NCBI GenBank assembly: GCA_921293015.1
Contig: OV121081.1
Coordinates: 55,081,877-55,145,876 of the forward strand
Reading direction: 5' to 3'
Length of the DNA stretch: 64,000 nt
Source: Phorcus lineatus
Lineage: Eukaryota; Mollusca; Gastropoda; Trochida; Trochidae
The first letter of the stretch is position 1. The number at the start of each line of letters is the position of its first letter. This document shows, piece after piece, positions 1 to 8,560 of the stretch. The notes under the pieces were generated by a model. The model saw nothing but the letters and a program-made list of their open reading frames with translations. It was not told where the DNA came from and searched no databases. A program made the translations under genes and the position numbers.

Positions 1-467
1 ATATCTAGTTCTGCAAGCTTGCAATCGGAAATATTTTTTTTTATTTACATAATAGAATGTATTGAATAAATTGAAGTGATAATAAAAAACATAGTTTCAT
101 CTTTTATAAAAGTATCGTTTAAAAATTAGTCATTCTATTTCAAAAATTGAATTAACGTCCTTCACAAAATGATTATGACATTAACTCATTTAATGTTTTA
201 CTCTAGTAAATGACTGAATGACATTGCAGTGTCGAGTCCTAGTAGTCCGCAAGAGTTACTTCCCTTTATGAAAGCAACATATTTGAAAGTTCATTCTCCA
301 ACACAATAATAAACATTTTCTGATTAAACATTTAAACGAATTTTAATCAAAAAAGGAAGCAGCAGGGACAATGTTTTAAAATATCCTTTAATCTAATGAC
401 AATAAATCTGTTCGATTCCAATACAATTGAATATAAATGATGGACGTAGGATGTGATTTGCAGTTAC
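1..467. other. non-coding, AT-rich, downstream of a membrane exon
   Basis: No coding exon is visible. If the membrane exon just to the right belongs to a minus-strand receptor, this stretch is the start of the following intron. Positions 236-275 contain GAGTTACTTCCCTT, which recurs near 14208, and a GAGTTATCTCCCTT variant lies near 35228, so a dispersed element may be present. Confidence 0.4.
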
Positions 468-576
468 CTTATAAGACACAGAAGAACATGTACAATTAGA
501 CAGAGTACACCAAGTCCACTAGTGACTAATGCTGCCAGTGCTGGTATGAATGGTAGACAAATTTTTCTTGACGTAT
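468..576 (-). CDS. transmembrane exon of an Ig-type receptor (possibly receptor A)
   Basis: On the minus strand a pyrimidine-rich acceptor ending TTCCAG precedes 576 and a donor AAG|GTAACT follows 468. The 109-nt exon is open in one frame and encodes a short basic lead (TSRKI) followed by about 27 hydrophobic residues (IPALAALVTSGLG...LLCLI), a single membrane span. It starts in phase 1 and ends in phase 2, exactly like the membrane exon of receptor B at 28471-28555. Receptor A, whose last clear exon ends in phase 1 at 19812, has no obvious membrane exon of its own, so this may be it across a roughly 19-kb intron. It could also belong to a third paralogue. The cytoplasmic exon would lie outside the window. 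Confidence 0.6.
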
Positions 577-755
577 CTGGAATAAAAGGAATAACCCTGA
601 TGTAATTAATTTTGATCATTTGGTAAAAATGTAATCGAAATGTGCGTTTTCTGATATTTATATTTGATATTGGATAATTGACACAAGATTGCATTCGTAT
701 TACTTAGAATATGGTTTTCGCTAGGTTTAACTCAGCATCTATGTGTAATTGTTAC

Positions 756-960
756 GAACAATCTGGGGTAGGCCTATATCACAATCGAACAATCTGCAGA
801 TTGTTTGCTCACAATCTAGGAATTCCTAGACTGTTTAAACAATCTGCAGATTGTGCGACCTGAACAATCTGGGAATGATCACAATCTGGGAATGATCACA
901 ATCTGGGAATTTGTGTTTTAGTAGTATTTTCATCATTATAAAATGTGAATTATTTAGCTT
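756..960 (+). repeat. left outer domain of the foldback element
   Basis: Contains two copies of the palindrome ACAATCTGCAGATTGT (or one-base variants) at about 789-855, TAGGAATTCCTA at about 817, and three spaced copies of ACAATCTGGGAATgATC at about 863-910, followed by an AT-rich spacer. The same blocks occur inverted at 12830-13066. The left copy lacks one palindrome present on the right and has one extra ACAATCTGGGAAT block. Confidence 0.8.
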
Positions 961-3260
961 AGTAAGGTTTTTCTTTTTAGCAAGTATAAGGATCGATTCC
1001 TAGATTGTGATGAGCAATCAGCTTGTCTCTTTCTCAAAATGAGGGGGTGTGGGAGCCGATTCCCAGATTGTGAAGGACATTCAGCTCGTCTTTATGTCAA
1101 ACTTAGGGGATGTAAGGGTTGACTCCTAGATTGTGAAGGGCTCATAGCTCACCTTTATTTAAACTGAGACGGTATATATGAGTCGATTCTCAGATTGTGA
1201 AGGGCTCACATTTCGCCTATATATCAAACTGACGGCGTATCGGGTTCGATTCTCAGATTGTGAAGGGCTCATAGCTCACCTTTATTTAAACTAAAGGGTA
1301 TTGCAGTCGATTCTAAGATTGTGAAGGGCTCACAGATCGGCTTTATGTCAAACTGAGGGAGTATAGGGGCCGATTACTAGATTGTGAAGGGCTCACAACT
1401 CGCCTATATGTAAAACTGACGGAGTAAAGGGATCGATTCCTAGATTGTGAAGGGCTCATAGCTCGCCTATAAATCAAACTGACGGAGTATAGAGGTCGAT
1501 TCTCAGATTGTGAAGAGCTCACAACTCGCCTATATGTCAAACTGAGAGGGTATAGCACTCGATTCTTAGATTGTGAAGGTCTCACAGCTCGCCTATAAAT
1601 CAAACTGACGCTGTATAGGGGCCGATTCCTAGATTGTTAAGGGCTCATAGCGCACCTTTATTTAAACTGACAGAATATAGGGGTCAATTCTCAGATTGTG
1701 AATGGCGCACATCTCGCCTATGTGTGAAACTGAGGGAGTATATAAGGGGCCGATTCCTAGATTGTGAAGGGCTTACAGCTCACCTATATATGAAACTGAG
1801 AGGGTATATAGGAGTCGATTTTCAGATTGTGAAGGGCTCACATTTCGCCTATATGTCAAACTGACGGAAATTAAGGATCGATTTTCAGATTGTGAAGGGC
1901 TCATAGCTCGTCTTTTTGTCAAACTGAGGGAGTATAGGGCCGATTCCTAGATTGTGAAGGGCTCACCGCTCGCCTTAAAGTCAAACTGAGGGGGTAGAGG
2001 GGTCGATTCCCAGATTGTGAAGGGCTCACAGCTCACCTTTATTTAAACTGAGAGGGTATAGCAGTCGATTTTCAGATTGTGAAGGGCTCACAGATCGGCT
2101 TTATGTAAAACTGAGGCAGCATAGGGGTCAATTCTCAGATTGTGAAGGGCTCACATCTCGCCTATTTGTCAAACTGACGGAGTATAGGGATCGATTCTCA
2201 GATTGTGAAGGGCTCATAGCTCGTCTTTATGTCAAACTTAGGGAGTACAGGGATCGATTCTCAGATTGTGAAGGGCTCATAGCTCACCTACAAACTGACG
2301 AGTATAGAGGTCGATTGTCAGATTGTGAAGAGCTCACAGCTCGCCTATATGTAAAACTGACGGAGTATAGGGATCGATTCTTAGATTGTGAAGGGCTCAT
2401 AGCTCGCCTATAAATCAAACTGACGGAGTATAGAGGTCGATTCTCAGATTGTGAAGAGCTCACAACTCGCCTATATGTCAAACTGAGAGCAGTCGATTCT
2501 TAGATTGTGAAGGGCTCACAGCTCGCATATAAATCAAACTGATGCAGTATAGGGGCCGATTCCTAGATTGTTAAGGGCTCATAGCGCACCTTTATTTAAA
2601 CTGACAGAATATAGGGGTCAATTCTCAGATTGTGAATGGCTCACATCTGGTTTAAACATATTTATTTCAAGAAGAATTGGATTGGTAAACAAGCCATAGG
2701 CTTATGTGAATACCGCTCCAAGATACAAATGTGATACATGTCATGGTGATTTTACAATATATGTATATACAGAAACGACAGTTTATTATAAATACAACAA
2801 ACGCAATGAGTGCAAAAAATTGAAATATAATCAACCAATAAGTCATTTTGCAAATCTGCCTGTTAAATTTATAAATTCGTGCACTGATGTTAAAAGTTCC
2901 ATATTTTTGGTAGCGGAACAATTTATGTTTCCGAATAAAACTGATTTTGGCTCACATCTCGCCTATGTGTCAAACTGAGGGAGTATAGGGGCCGATTCCT
3001 AGATTGTGAAGGGGGTATAGGGGTTGATTCCCAGATTGTTAAGGGCTCACAGTTAATCTATATTCAAACTGAGAGGGTATAGGAGTCAATTCTGGGATTG
3101 TGAATGGTTCATAGCTCGCCTATATATGAAACTGAGAGGGTAGAGGAGTCGATTCTCAAATTGGGAAGCGCTCATAGGTTGCTATTTATCAAACTGAGAG
3201 GGTATAAGAGTCTATTCTCAGATTGTGAAGGGCTCATAGGTCGTTTTTACGTCATATATA
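961..3260 (+). repeat. left tandem array of a ~63-bp unit
   Basis: About 30 diverged units with a period near 63 bp (for example GTGAAGGG at 1321 and 1384). Each unit has the order: GATTGTGAAGGGCTCA, a CTCGCCTATATGTCAAACTGA-like block, GGAGTATAGGGG, and TCGATTCCTAGATTGTGA. Units differ mainly by point changes and small gaps. Open frames through the array simply reflect the period being a multiple of three. The array is interrupted by a LINE 3'-end insertion at 2649-2947. Confidence 0.9.
2649..2947 (-). mobile_element. 5'-truncated LINE 3' end inserted in the left array
   Basis: The 12-bp sequence TGGCTCACATCT, part of the array unit, is present at both 2637-2648 and 2948-2959, a target-site duplication. 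Read on the minus strand, the insert ends in a segment resembling the 3' tail of LINE B at 10900-10960 (CTTGTT..CCAATCCA.., then AATAAATATGTTTAAA). The remainder is non-repetitive and has no recognised protein, so it is probably 3' untranslated LINE sequence. Confidence 0.65.
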
Positions 3261-3284
3261 CGGGGGTATAGAAGCATGTTTACA

Positions 3285-3655
3285 CAGATGAAAATGGAAA
3301 ATGGCAGCATCATATTGAAATATACTACGCAAAGCAAGTCCACTTATTGTTGTTAGTAAATCCCGCCTGTTCTTGTGGAAACATTCGGGAGGATCCTTTT
3401 CATTACTTCTTTAAATGCCCACTATATGATAGATTCCGATCAAATCAATACTTTTTAAAAAACTATATAACATTAAAATCTACCTTGAGCGGCGACAAAT
3501 CCTTGTCACAGAGTGCTAACGAATCCCTAATAATATCTGTGTATCATTTATTATAAATAAATTATCATAAATGATACCAACCGATTTTTATATCTCTTTA
3601 ATAAAATATGTACCAAATGCAAAGGTAGAGAATGCTTAATATGAATTTGATTTGA
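3285..3655 (+). pseudogene. internally deleted LINE fragment (LINE A family), plus strand
   Basis: Positions 3292-3345 match the LINE A segment encoding WQKHIDYILRKAS, but the sequence then jumps directly to the C-terminal zinc-knuckle region (CSCGN.REDPFHYFFKCPLYD at 3366-3430) and the tail ending SVYHLL at about 3553. Roughly 250 codons are missing, so this is a 5'-truncated and internally deleted copy. It ends in TTGATTTGATTTGATTT at about 3644-3662, where it meets the 3' end of LINE A in tail-to-tail orientation. Confidence 0.75.
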
Positions 3656-3899
3656 TTTGATTTAAACAATATTTTATTTCCAATAAAGATACAACATATT
3701 GTGCAAAACAATAAAATTACGCAACGGAAAAAGGATCAGCAAACAGGCTACATCAGCCTATATAAATGCTTCTCCTAAAACAATAAGGGTTAGAACAATT
3801 AAGTTTATAGTTACATTGATGGAAATGTACTAATGTTAATCTAGTTCATTAGTTGGTCATTTATCATGCATTCGGTACCGCACTTGAAACAAAAGACTG

Positions 3900-6800
3900 T
3901 CAAAAACGGTTGGTATGAGATATGAAATGATAAACAGATTTTATTATAGTTTCGTTATCGCTCTGTGACAACGATTCATCGCCGCTAAGAATAGTTTGTA
4001 GGTTTATATCGTTATAGAAATAGTATGCATTTGATCTGAGAGCATCATATAAAGGACACTGATAAAAGTAATGAAAAGGGTCCTCCCGCCTGTTTCCGCA
4101 GGAACAGGCACGATTTACTGATAACCCTCTATCAAACAGATGGGACTTAAGATCACTGCAGCCCAGGCGTATGCGACAAAGAAGAATTTGAGTTCCCCTT
4201 GGACCGTGAGATATATACTTTTTGAATATTGGTGATAAAGTTTTATCGCATGAAATCAAATTCTTAAATTGCGTCAGCGACTCTGCATTTCTGATACTTA
4301 TATCCAGCGAGTTCCAAGCGTTAACAGTAGATGGAAGAAAAGAGTTATTAAAAAGAGACAATCGCCCAGCAGTAAAACGTAGATTCTCGGAATTTCTTAA
4401 ATTATAGCTGCTTAGATTTGAAACATTTCGCGGAACCCATATTGAGAGGTATTGTGGAGTTAAACCATGTACCATTTTATAAAACATGCATAATTTGTGA
4501 AATCGTCGTCTTTCAGCTAACGAGGAATAGCCTGTCTCAGAATAGAGTTTGTCATGACTTGTACCCCTCACTGCGCCTGAAATGGTCCTTAGAGCATCTA
4601 AATGTAGTTTTTCTATCATATAAGCCTGTTCTTTGGTACAATTGTCCCATATGGTATCACAGTAGTCAAAAATAGGTATTATAAAAGATCTGTACATAGT
4701 TTCAATGGATACTCTATTCAGTCTATATTTTAAACTTCTCAAACAATTTATAAGAGGACTTGCTTTGCGTAGTATATAATCAATATGTTTCTGCCATTTT
4801 CCATCATCTTGTAGAATTAGACCGAGGTGTTTGTGTTCACTTACTTCCGAAATGTTAGTATTATCAAGTGTTAATTGAAGTTTCGGACTTGCATTATTCT
4901 TATTTGAAAATAACATAGCTTCAGTCTTTTCTGGGCTGAATTTAACCTGCCACTTATTTGCCCAGTCTGAAATGCGATTTAAATCGTTGTTGAGTAGTGT
5001 TTGAGTCTGACGTGGATCTTCGATAACTAGGTATAGAGAAGTGTCATCTGCAAAGAGTTTTACATTACTTATCAACCCGTCGGTTAAATCATTAATATAA
5101 ACAAGGAATAATAGTGGTCCCAGAACAGAGCCTTGAGGAACACCAGCCAATACAATTTTGGGATTTGATTTATGGCCATTGATAACAACCGACTGTTTCC
5201 TGTCACTAAGGTAATTTTTGAACCAACATAATACGTTGCCAGTTATTCCGACTGATTCAAGTTTTACTAATATCCCTGCATGCCAAACACGATCGAAAGC
5301 TTTACTGATATCACAAAATATAGCTCTGACTTCTTTACCATCCTCCATAGCTTTTGATATGACATGATATAGTTCAGTTAATTGATAAACTGTTGAGTCC
5401 CCAGGTTTAAACCCAGACTGGTGTTTTGATATGATTTCATTATCAATAAAGAAATTATAGACATGCTTAAAAATGCATTTTTCAAATACTTTAGCCAAAC
5501 AGGAAGATAGAGCGACGGGTCTGTAGTTATTACAATCATGAACACTCCCTTTCTTGTGAAGTGGCACAACTGCCGAGAATTTCCAAATGTCGGGAAATTG
5601 GGATAATTGTATAGATAAATTGAACAATTTTGTCATTGGCCTATGAAGAGGTCGAGCTAAGGCCTTAAGTATTTTATTGCTGATATTATCTGGACCCTTA
5701 GCTTTTGTGGTATCTAATGAACATAAAATATCAAAAACTTCATTTTCAGTCAGACAGAAATTTTCCAATTTGTTTTCACTGTAATTAGGAGGAGGTGGTT
5801 CAATATCAGGTTTATCGACTTGGGCTTGTTCTGTGAAAAAATCATTAAATCTGTTTGCTATATCATCTGGATTGTCAAGGATAGTACCGTTGTGAGCGAT
5901 AGGTGGAAACTGCTTGCCTGATTTTCTATTTTTCTTGATATACTTATTTACTACACGCCACCACGATTTCGTTCCTCTCTCAGTGTTGATAATATCGTCA
6001 AGTTTTAGGTCATATTCACGTTTAGCTTTTCTGACTTCCGAGATGACTTTGTTTCTAGCGACTTTAAAGCGATCCCAATGATAAGAATTATTTTTTCTTT
6101 TAGCAACCCTATGCAAGCGATTTCTTTTTCTCATTAATTTCCGTAGATGTCCGTTCATCCATATACCATCTTGTGGTCTTATAAACACCTCCTTATTTGG
6201 AATATGATTATCAATTAAGCTACTAAGTGTTTGAGTAAACTCGTTTGCAGCATTATTCATATCGTCATTGAACATAGAGTCCCAATCGATATTTAGAATA
6301 CTATCACTTAGCCCCTCAAAGTCCGCCTGGTTATAGTCATAGATGATTCTCTTAAATGCATCGTTGGATTGTTTTCCCAGTTTTAATGTAACGAAGACGG
6401 GACAATGATCGCTGCAGATTGGAGTAAGGACGCCCGATTCATGTACGATATTAAATGAGGAAGTAAGTATAATATCTAACAAAGTGCTAGTATTCTGCGT
6501 CACTCTTGTAGGTTCGTTGATTATCTGAACTAGGTCATACATGATTTGGAGATTTTTTATCTTATTGTTATTCGAACTGAGCATATTGGCATTGAAATCA
6601 CCTAAAATAAATAATCTAATATTTCTATTTACTGCTCTAGCAAACGAATCGTCGATCAAATCCCAATATTTATTGCTTAAATCAGCTCTGTAAAAAGTTC
6701 CAATTAGAAATTTACTATTATTTGTAATAACTTCGACCCAAATAGCTTCTAATTCAGGAATATCAAGATCTGATACATGTTTAAAATATAGAGTATCTTT

Positions 6801-7205
6801 AAGATATACTGCAACCCCTCCTCCCCTTGTAGGCCTGTCTTTACGAACGGGTGGGTGATAGCCGGGTATAAGTATGGAGTCATTTAACACGTCGGGACTT
6901 AACCAAGTTTCGGATAAACAGATAACATCATAATTACTATACTCTACTACAAGTAAATCGGTTTTTTCCCTCAAACTACGTATGTTTAAGTGAATAATGC
7001 TAAGAGCTGGGCCTGGATGAGGATGGACATCACCACAGCATATAAGTAGCAAGGATATCATTAGAAAATAACGTACCCCTAAGCATAGACATAGTACTAT
7101 ACAGAAACAAGTAAAACTATCGAAGCGGCGAGTATTTCTTCTAGCAGTAGACGCAGCAAACAACCCAACTGCCATCCTATATTGAGTTACGTCAACCCCC
7201 ATCAA
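3900..7205 (-). CDS. LINE A: intact endonuclease/reverse transcriptase ORF
   Basis: A single unbroken 1,101-codon frame of a non-LTR retrotransposon. In order: an N-terminal hydrophobic stretch (residues about 31-57) ending in DVHPHPGP (59-66); an exonuclease/endonuclease/phosphatase domain with LNIRSL (73-78), CLSETW (96-101), GDFNA (202-206) and SDH near 265; reverse transcriptase with AIFCDISKAFD, GVPQGSVLGPLLF and the catalytic FADD near residue 717; and a C-terminal CxC..H..C knuckle (CSCGNRREDPFHYFYQC). The enzyme nicks target DNA and copies its RNA there. The architecture is of the CR1/L2/Jockey-like group; the exact clade is not determined. The 3' untranslated region runs from 3899 down to about 3655 and ends in AAATC repeats. 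No stop or frameshift is present, so this copy may be young. Confidence 0.92.
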   Translation of the reverse strand: MMGVDVTQYRMAVGLFAASTARRNTRRFDSFTCFCIVLCLCLGVRYFLMISLLLICCGDVHPHPGPALSIIHLNIRSLREKTDLLVVEYSNYDVICLSETWLSPDVLNDSILIPGYHPPVRKDRPTRGGGVAVYLKDTLYFKHVSDLDIPELEAIWVEVITNNSKFLIGTFYRADLSNKYWDLIDDSFARAVNRNIRLFILGDFNANMLSSNNNKIKNLQIMYDLVQIINEPTRVTQNTSTLLDIILTSSFNIVHESGVLTPICSDHCPVFVTLKLGKQSNDAFKRIIYDYNQADFEGLSDSILNIDWDSMFNDDMNNAANEFTQTLSSLIDNHIPNKEVFIRPQDGIWMNGHLRKLMRKRNRLHRVAKRKNNSYHWDRFKVARNKVISEVRKAKREYDLKLDDIINTERGTKSWWRVVNKYIKKNRKSGKQFPPIAHNGTILDNPDDIANRFNDFFTEQAQVDKPDIEPPPPNYSENKLENFCLTENEVFDILCSLDTTKAKGPDNISNKILKALARPLHRPMTKLFNLSIQLSQFPDIWKFSAVVPLHKKGSVHDCNNYRPVALSSCLAKVFEKCIFKHVYNFFIDNEIISKHQSGFKPGDSTVYQLTELYHVISKAMEDGKEVRAIFCDISKAFDRVWHAGILVKLESVGITGNVLCWFKNYLSDRKQSVVINGHKSNPKIVLAGVPQGSVLGPLLFLVYINDLTDGLISNVKLFADDTSLYLVIEDPRQTQTLLNNDLNRISDWANKWQVKFSPEKTEAMLFSNKNNASPKLQLTLDNTNISEVSEHKHLGLILQDDGKWQKHIDYILRKASPLINCLRSLKYRLNRVSIETMYRSFIIPIFDYCDTIWDNCTKEQAYMIEKLHLDALRTISGAVRGTSHDKLYSETGYSSLAERRRFHKLCMFYKMVHGLTPQYLSIWVPRNVSNLSSYNLRNSENLRFTAGRLSLFNNSFLPSTVNAWNSLDISIRNAESLTQFKNLISCDKTLSPIFKKYISHGPRGTQILLCRIRLGCSDLKSHLFDRGLSVNRACSCGNRREDPFHYFYQCPLYDALRSNAYYFYNDINLQTILSGDESLSQSDNETIIKSVYHFISHTNRF

Positions 7206-7467
7206 ACTGTCTTACAGATATGTAGTAGGAGGCAGTGGGTTGGGCTAGAGTCTCATATTGCTGAGAGTTATGGAAAATAGTTATTTCAAGCATCTTCGAG
7301 GTGAGATGAAATAAATGAACGGTACCAGAATGCAAAATAGACCTAAGTGAAGACATTTGTGAGCATTTAACTGAAAAGGACGTGACACACGTCAGTTTGC
7401 AGACGAACATTGAAAAGGTTAAAATACACAGGACTCCAAACAATGGAGCAAGTAAAGAATAAGTCAT
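7192..7467 (-). CDS. small ORF overlapping the start of LINE A (uncertain)
   Basis: A 91-codon frame starting at 7467 whose end overlaps the ATG of the LINE A ORF (7205) by 14 bases in a different frame. Its N-terminus is hydrophobic. It has no recognisable ORF1 features (no coiled coil, RRM or CCHC knuckle). It may be a short upstream ORF in the LINE 5' region or a chance frame. Confidence 0.2.
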   Translation of the reverse strand: MTYSLLAPLFGVLCILTFSMFVCKLTCVTSFSVKCSQMSSLRSILHSGTVHLFHLTSKMLEITIFHNSQQYETLAQPTASYYISVRQFDGG

Positions 7468-7614
7468 GTTGACTAATTGACCTTACATAAAGATTAACAA
7501 AAATAGAGTTACTGTTAATACTCAATAATGGCATATAATACAATTTGATTTTAGTATGAATAATTGCAAATATATATTTTCACCAATGCACTTCATATCT
7601 TAATCGTTTCATGT

Positions 7615-7745
7615 TTGTTTCAGGAGAAGCATTTATATAGGCATTTGCTGCCTGTTTGCTAATCCTTTTTCCTTTTTGAATATATATATTCTGAATGTTG
7701 TGTATCACATGTTTCATGGAAATTAAATACTGTTTAAATCACACA
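7615..7745 (+). repeat. solo LINE A-family 3' end, plus strand
   Basis: GGAGAAGCATTTATATAGGC followed by GCCTGTTTGCTAATCCTTTTTCC matches the reverse complement of the LINE A 3' untranslated region (3715-3790). It ends GGAAATTAAATACTGTTTAAATCAC. This is an extreme 5'-truncation. Confidence 0.7.
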
Positions 7746-8560
7746 GAAGAAATTAGTTGTTTGCCACTGCCGTAACTATGGTCGCAGCACGTAGTAGAGA
7801 CGATGCCATTATATGACTCTTCTTGCAGCGTAGTTAATAATCCACTCAAAATAAAATATTCTTAAAATATTGAATCATGAACAGATAATAAATAAATCAA
7901 ATAAAACATTTCTTTGTAAAATTCACAAACCGATATAACGGAAACTATTATAAACGTTACAGAAAAAACATGTGTCAAAATGTTGACCATAGTGTGACCC
8001 AAGAGCAATTAAACATTTTACTCCAGTCAATTCATTATTGGGTAAGTATTTGCCCCATGATATCGTGCGATAGATAAACATCAAATTACAGAGAGGAAGT
8101 TAATGTGATTGTACGCGAATTTACGCGCAAGTTTGAGTAGAGACGCGACACAGTGACACGTTGCTTTGATAAGCAGACCCTGCTAGACATCTGGTCTAAT
8201 TATTCACGACAACACAAAATGTTAACTGTTCGAGTATTATAAATTTTATAAAATCATACATGTATATTTAAAAACTGTTCATATAAAAACTCAAAAGAAA
8301 CAGTAACTTTCCGATTTATGCATCTTTCGTATAAAAACTTTCAATCTCACGATCCAGGAAGAAAATGAGGGGAAAAGGTAACAGTTATCAAGTTTCCATA
8401 ATGAACAATAAATATAAGAATCAGAGTTTGTTTTCTTTGATGTTTGAAACTTTTTTTAGCATCACGAGACTATTTCCTTCATTGTGCCCTGTAAGTGTAA
8501 GTGTCTATGCAAGTAATTCATACCAAAGGAGATTAGTGTTTTGTGTTGATACAGATAGTA
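7746..8560. other. unassigned centre of the foldback element
   Basis: No coding sequence recognised. The segment is AT-rich with a short GC-richer patch at 8110-8200 (TACGCGAATTTACGCGCAAG). It might be original central DNA of the element, since it is the longest stretch there not explained by LINEs. Confidence 0.35.

Noticed and set aside
1343-2481. Open frames with repeated SYRRVVSSSQSENRPLYS-like peptides
   Set aside because: They follow from a 63-bp tandem repeat whose length is a multiple of three; frames are open on both strands and there is no start or splice context.
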